DNA of 17,092 bases from an uncultured Pseudobdellovibrionaceae bacterium. GTDB lineage: Bacteria; Bdellovibrionota; Bdellovibrionia; Bdellovibrionales; Bdellovibrionaceae. The DNA lies in the NCBI GenBank assembly GCA_937900305.1, contig CALCCV010000573.1, positions 1-17,092 on the forward strand, written 5' to 3'. The translations under genes were made by a program, and so were the position numbers. The notes beneath the pieces were generated by a model. That model was not told the DNA's origin. It ran no database searches and saw only the letters and a list, made by a program, of their open reading frames with translations. This document shows positions 14,818 to 17,092 of this stretch, in pieces; the first letter of the stretch is position 1; each line of letters starts with the position of its first letter.

Positions 14818-15597
14818 TTACAGTCCGCCAACTTGGTTGCTGATCCAGTCAGTGACGGCAGTCACGTCTGTGTAAACTCCGTATCGGTTAGGTCGCGCGC
14901 AACCTTCGCCAAAGCTAACTGTACCGAGGAGCAAAAATTTGCCGTCGGCTTTTTTCATAAATACGGGACCGCCGCTGTCGCCTTGGCAAGAGTCTTTTCC
15001 ACCTTGCGCAAATCCGGCGCACAACATGCGATCAGTGATGTTTCCGTACGCTTGTTGGCAAGTGTTTGAGTTGACTAAGGGGACATCCACTTTGTTCAAA
15101 ATGTCTGGCAAAGTCCATCCAGATTCAGAAGTCAAACCCCAGCCGGCTGTCGTCACCATGATAGAATCATTAGCCGGAATTGAAATTCTTTGTGTGTTCA
15201 CTTCGATCGGAGTTTTTGTTGAATTGCCGCTCAACTGAACGAGAGCGTAGTCGTAGTCCATCGTGTTTTCGTCATAGTTTGGATGAACAATCACGCGCGT
15301 GACTTGAAACTCTTCGGCCCGGCTTAAATTGCGTTGATCATGAAGACCGACGTAGGCTTTGAAACCTCCGCCCATGCAATGAGCTCCGGTCAAAATCCAA
15401 TTGGGTTTGATCAACGAGGCGCCACAAAAGTGACCGTTATAACCTTGATGCAATGAAACCATAAATGGAAATTCACCACTAGTGGCTTGAACTCCGCCGA
15501 CGATGAAGGGGTGAAATGATTTGATCATTGGTGCGGCTTGGGTGCTGAGGGCGACCATCGACACGGCCAGTGACAACAAAGTAGTTTTGAAACGCAT
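14818..15597 (-). CDS. Secreted trypsin-like serine protease (S1 family)
   Basis: This 259-residue secreted protease starts at ATG 15597, behind a perfect AGGAGG. In-frame upstream codons are not needed. The signal peptide is MRFKTTLLSLAVSMVALSTQA, followed by a short propeptide and the mature N-terminus IVGG (32-35). The catalytic triad is H73 (TGAHC), D116 (DYALV) and S208 (GDSGGP). D202, six residues before the serine, matches the S1-pocket aspartate of trypsin, so cleavage after Lys/Arg is expected. Cysteine pairs C58-C74, C180-C193 and C204-C233 match chymotrypsin-fold disulfides. The propeptide ends HPF, not in Lys/Arg, so self-activation is unlikely. Such enzymes are common in predatory bacteria and may act on prey or environmental protein. 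Confidence 0.95.
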   Translation of the reverse strand: MRFKTTLLSLAVSMVALSTQAAPMIKSFHPFIVGGVQATSGEFPFMVSLHQGYNGHFCGASLIKPNWILTGAHCMGGGFKAYVGLHDQRNLSRAEEFQVTRVIVHPNYDENTMDYDYALVQLSGNSTKTPIEVNTQRISIPANDSIMVTTAGWGLTSESGWTLPDILNKVDVPLVNSNTCQQAYGNITDRMLCAGFAQGGKDSCQGDSGGPVFMKKADGKFLLLGTVSFGEGCARPNRYGVYTDVTAVTDWISNQVGGL

Positions 15598-15644
15598 GAA
15601 ATCCTCCTTGGCTTCTTGGGCAATCTTCTGCTGGTTTTGTTTTG

Positions 15645-15734
15645 GAACTGGACTAAGGTTTTGCCGAAAAGATCGGGGAGGGAAGTGGAAATCATATTGG
15701 CGCGGTGGTCCCAAAGCAGAACTGGACCAAGGTC
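15645..15734. repeat. Pair of 16-bp direct repeats upstream of trypsin gene
   Basis: GAACTGGACTAAGGTT (15645-15660) and GAACTGGACCAAGGTC (15719-15734) match at 14 of 16 bases, with starts 74 bp apart, about seven helical turns. They lie in the trypsin upstream region, so they may be binding sites of a regulator. No clear promoter boxes were seen there. Confidence 0.5.
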
Positions 15735-15767
15735 TAGTGCAAAGAGAATGAAATCAGAGGCTTTGGC

Positions 15768-16463
15768 TCAGGCCGCAGAGCTGGTTTTCGTCTTTTCAAC
15801 GGGTTTTGCCCAAAATGGAAGCAGAAATTGAAAGCTCGTGCCCTGATTGGGCCGATTTTTCAAGTGAATGGTGCCGCCCAGTTGCTCAAGCTCCTCTTGG
15901 ACCGCTGAAAGTCCAACGCCGCGTCCTGAGATTTGGGTGGCAGCCTCTTTGGTTGAAAATCCGTCGGAAAATAGAACGTGGACCAGTCGAGAGTCGCTTA
16001 AACTTTGTTCAGGTGCCAACAGTCCCAGTCGCTTCGCTTTGACTTCAACCGCAGTCACGTTGATGCCTCGTCCATCGTCGGTGATTTCAATACTCAGTTG
16101 GCCGTGACGGTCGACGTGACAGCTAAAGCGGATCTGAGCGCTTGGATTTTTGCCGGCGGCCTTTCGCTCTTCGGGAAGTTCGATGCCGTGATCAACGGCA
16201 TTACGAACAATGTGAATCAAGCTCAGCAAAAATGGGCGATAGCGATTGAGGGGCACTCGGATCTCTGAACCCTCCCATTGAATGGGCAAAAGGACTTTGG
16301 CTTGGCGGGCGGCCAAATCGCGACAGAGTGTTTCATAAGGCAAAAGAATCTTATGAATAGAAGTCGTTTCGAAAAAACTTTCCAGATGATTGAGCACAGA
16401 ATCTGTGGCACCCAGATTTCGTAGGTCGTTGATGACGTTATTCACTTCAGTTCGTTGCAACAT
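15768..16463 (-). CDS. CheA-like ATPase domain protein, probably 3' part of a split gene
   Basis: This 231-residue frame matches the CheA catalytic (P4) domain: YETLCRDLA, N-box HIVRNAVDHGIE (84-95), G1 DDGRG (129-133), GFSTKE (168-173), G2 SGRGVGLSAV (179-188) and LGGTI ... GTSFQFLLP. It has no phosphotransfer histidine domain and no CheW-like domain. The ATG at 16463 lies 17 bases inside the preceding frame (16593-16447), and upstream residues in this frame (W-A-D-F before the Met) look protein-like until a TAG. The two frames are probably halves of one gene broken by a one-base insertion. Function: histidine kinase-like ATPase in signalling; partner unknown. Confidence 0.8.
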   Translation of the reverse strand: MLQRTEVNNVINDLRNLGATDSVLNHLESFFETTSIHKILLPYETLCRDLAARQAKVLLPIQWEGSEIRVPLNRYRPFLLSLIHIVRNAVDHGIELPEERKAAGKNPSAQIRFSCHVDRHGQLSIEITDDGRGINVTAVEVKAKRLGLLAPEQSLSDSRLVHVLFSDGFSTKEAATQISGRGVGLSAVQEELEQLGGTIHLKNRPNQGTSFQFLLPFWAKPVEKTKTSSAA

Positions 16464-16593
16464 GAAGTCGGCCCACTAAGATTCGCGATTTGCGCAGATC
16501 TTCGGTCCATGCACCCAGCTCTTGCTGAGTTCTAAAATCCGCGGGCATGAAATAATCGATGAGCTGGGCGGTCCTTCGGAGCACATATTTCAT
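16447..16593 (-). pseudogene. N-terminal fragment of the CheA-like gene
   Basis: A 48-codon frame begins MKYVLRRTAQLIDYFMPADF, with AGAG five bases upstream, and ends ...LRKSRILVGRLHVATN. It has a helical, charged character that fits the N-terminal part of the following kinase-like frame. Removing one G from GTGGGCC at about 16475 would join it as ...SRILVADFMLQRTEVNNV. The alternative is a genuine small protein overlapping its downstream partner by 17 bases. In-frame codons extend to 16665 with a less certain start. Confidence 0.5.
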
Positions 16594-16721
16594 AGTCTCT
16601 TGTCGGTGCAATGGTCGATTTTCTGTTGAAGTTTTTTCTGCTCCCATCGCCTCCATTGATTTCAAACTGGAGTATCAAATTGAGAAATTTCGCGTTAGAC
16701 TGTCTTGTCGGGAGATCAATG

Positions 16722-16916
16722 ATGAAAAAGGCTTTGAGCATTTTGTTAACGGCGTGTTGCGGAGTGATTGGTTATGGCTTTTATAAAATCAACCACGAGG
16801 ATGTATTGACCGGATTCTTTCTGGCATTTGGCCTCACTGGCATCGTATTGAGCATTCTGCGACAAAAATCAGCTCCTGTTTCTCCGGAATCCTCCTCTGA
16901 TCCTGAAATCCGTTAA
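16722..16916 (+). CDS. Small two-helix membrane protein
   Basis: This 64-residue protein has two hydrophobic helices (ALSILLTACCGVIGYGF, about residues 4-20; VLTGFFLAFGLTGIVLSIL, about 28-46) and a polar Pro/Ser-rich tail. GGGAG lies seven bases before ATG 16722; ATG 16719 directly before it is closer to the ribosome site. Divergent from the CheA-like gene. Not recognised. Confidence 0.6.
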   Translation: MKKALSILLTACCGVIGYGFYKINHEDVLTGFFLAFGLTGIVLSILRQKSAPVSPESSSDPEIR

Positions 16917-16953
16917 AGCTGGCCGACATGTTTGCCTGCCATGTCTTCCCCGC

Positions 16954-16996
16954 AATTTCATACGAATTTCATACGCATTTCACATTGTGTGAAATG
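16954..16996. promoter_or_regulatory. Phased repeats and palindrome, operator candidate
   Basis: AATTTCATACG occurs twice in tandem (16954-16964, 16965-16975), followed at once by CATTTCACA-TTG-TGTGAAATG (16976-16996), a perfect 9-bp dyad. The core ATTTCAYA thus occurs three times at exactly 11-bp spacing, plus once inverted. The block ends about 20 bp before the next start codon. Confidence 0.6.
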
Positions 16997-17016
16997 GCAA
17001 ATGACGAGGAGTAAGG

Positions 17017-17092
17017 ATGAGACTGTTCAGGGACAGGGCTTTGCTGTTTGCAGAGGCTGTTCTTGAATTTCATTTGCCTTTCTTCGTCACTC
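17017..17092 (+). CDS. Start of an unidentified gene, cut by window end
   Basis: ATG 17017 follows GAGGAGTAAGG and opens a frame (MRLFRDRALLFAEAVLEFH...) that stays open for 25 codons to the window end. The product cannot be named. The operator-like repeats just upstream suggest tight control. Confidence 0.45.
   Translation, partial: MRLFRDRALLFAEAVLEFHLPFFVT

Noticed and set aside
16930..16950. Imperfect CATG/CATG hairpin after the small membrane protein gene
   Set aside because: The arms are about six bases with no T-run, so a terminator is not supported.
1..17092. CRISPR arrays, insertion sequences, rRNA, known riboswitches
   Set aside because: No regularly spaced repeats of CRISPR size, no transposase frames with terminal repeats and no recognisable rRNA or riboswitch cores were seen on either strand.

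Overview
The window reads as chromosomal DNA from a predatory-type deltaproteobacterium, most likely Bdellovibrionota (Bdellovibrio or Pseudobdellovibrio relatives). This rests on gene content judged from memory: two TIGR02147-family proteins, many short exported proteins and lipoproteins of unknown function, a small double zinc-ribbon protein, a secreted trypsin-like protease and a CheA-like kinase fragment. It has not been tested by phylogeny. Bases 1-13 are identical to the end of an Illumina adapter, so the window begins at a contig end and the first gene is cut there.

Layout. Positions 14-1568 hold the end of a large serine recombinase running head-on into a tRNA-Leu(TAA), which looks like the edge of an integrated element. 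Positions 1743-2630 encode a BtpA/SgcQ-like TIM barrel. It converges, with one base between the stops, on a minus-strand pair: an exported protein (5300-3957) followed two bases later by a TPR plus winged-helix regulator (3954-2632). Positions 5341-5695 carry tandem mini-hairpins, a strong hairpin terminator and a 62-residue double zinc-ribbon gene.

Positions 5872-11027 form the most distinctive block. Two TIGR02147 genes, each overlapping the start of an exported-protein gene, lie on either side of a lipoprotein beta-propeller gene (7494-9497). The first TIGR02147 gene has an in-frame TAA that splits it. The region between it and the propeller gene is packed with perfect dyads. A third exported protein follows at 11203-11652, and then an OmpR-type response regulator and sensor kinase pair (11757-13953). 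The kinase reading frame overlaps the convergent PAP2 phosphatase gene by 138 bp.

Positions 14518-16665 hold a short control region, a secreted trypsin with a textbook terminator, and a CheA-like ATPase gene that appears split by a frameshift. The right edge has a small membrane protein, a repeat/palindrome operator candidate and the start of another gene.

Several genes look built for the cell surface: beta-propeller lipoprotein, trypsin, exported proteins and a membrane phosphatase. They sit next to DNA-binding or signalling proteins (two TIGR02147 proteins, a TPR-winged-helix protein, a two-component pair and a CheA-like ATPase). The repeated pairing of a regulator-like gene with an exported protein is the strongest candidate here for an undescribed system; its function cannot be read from sequence alone.
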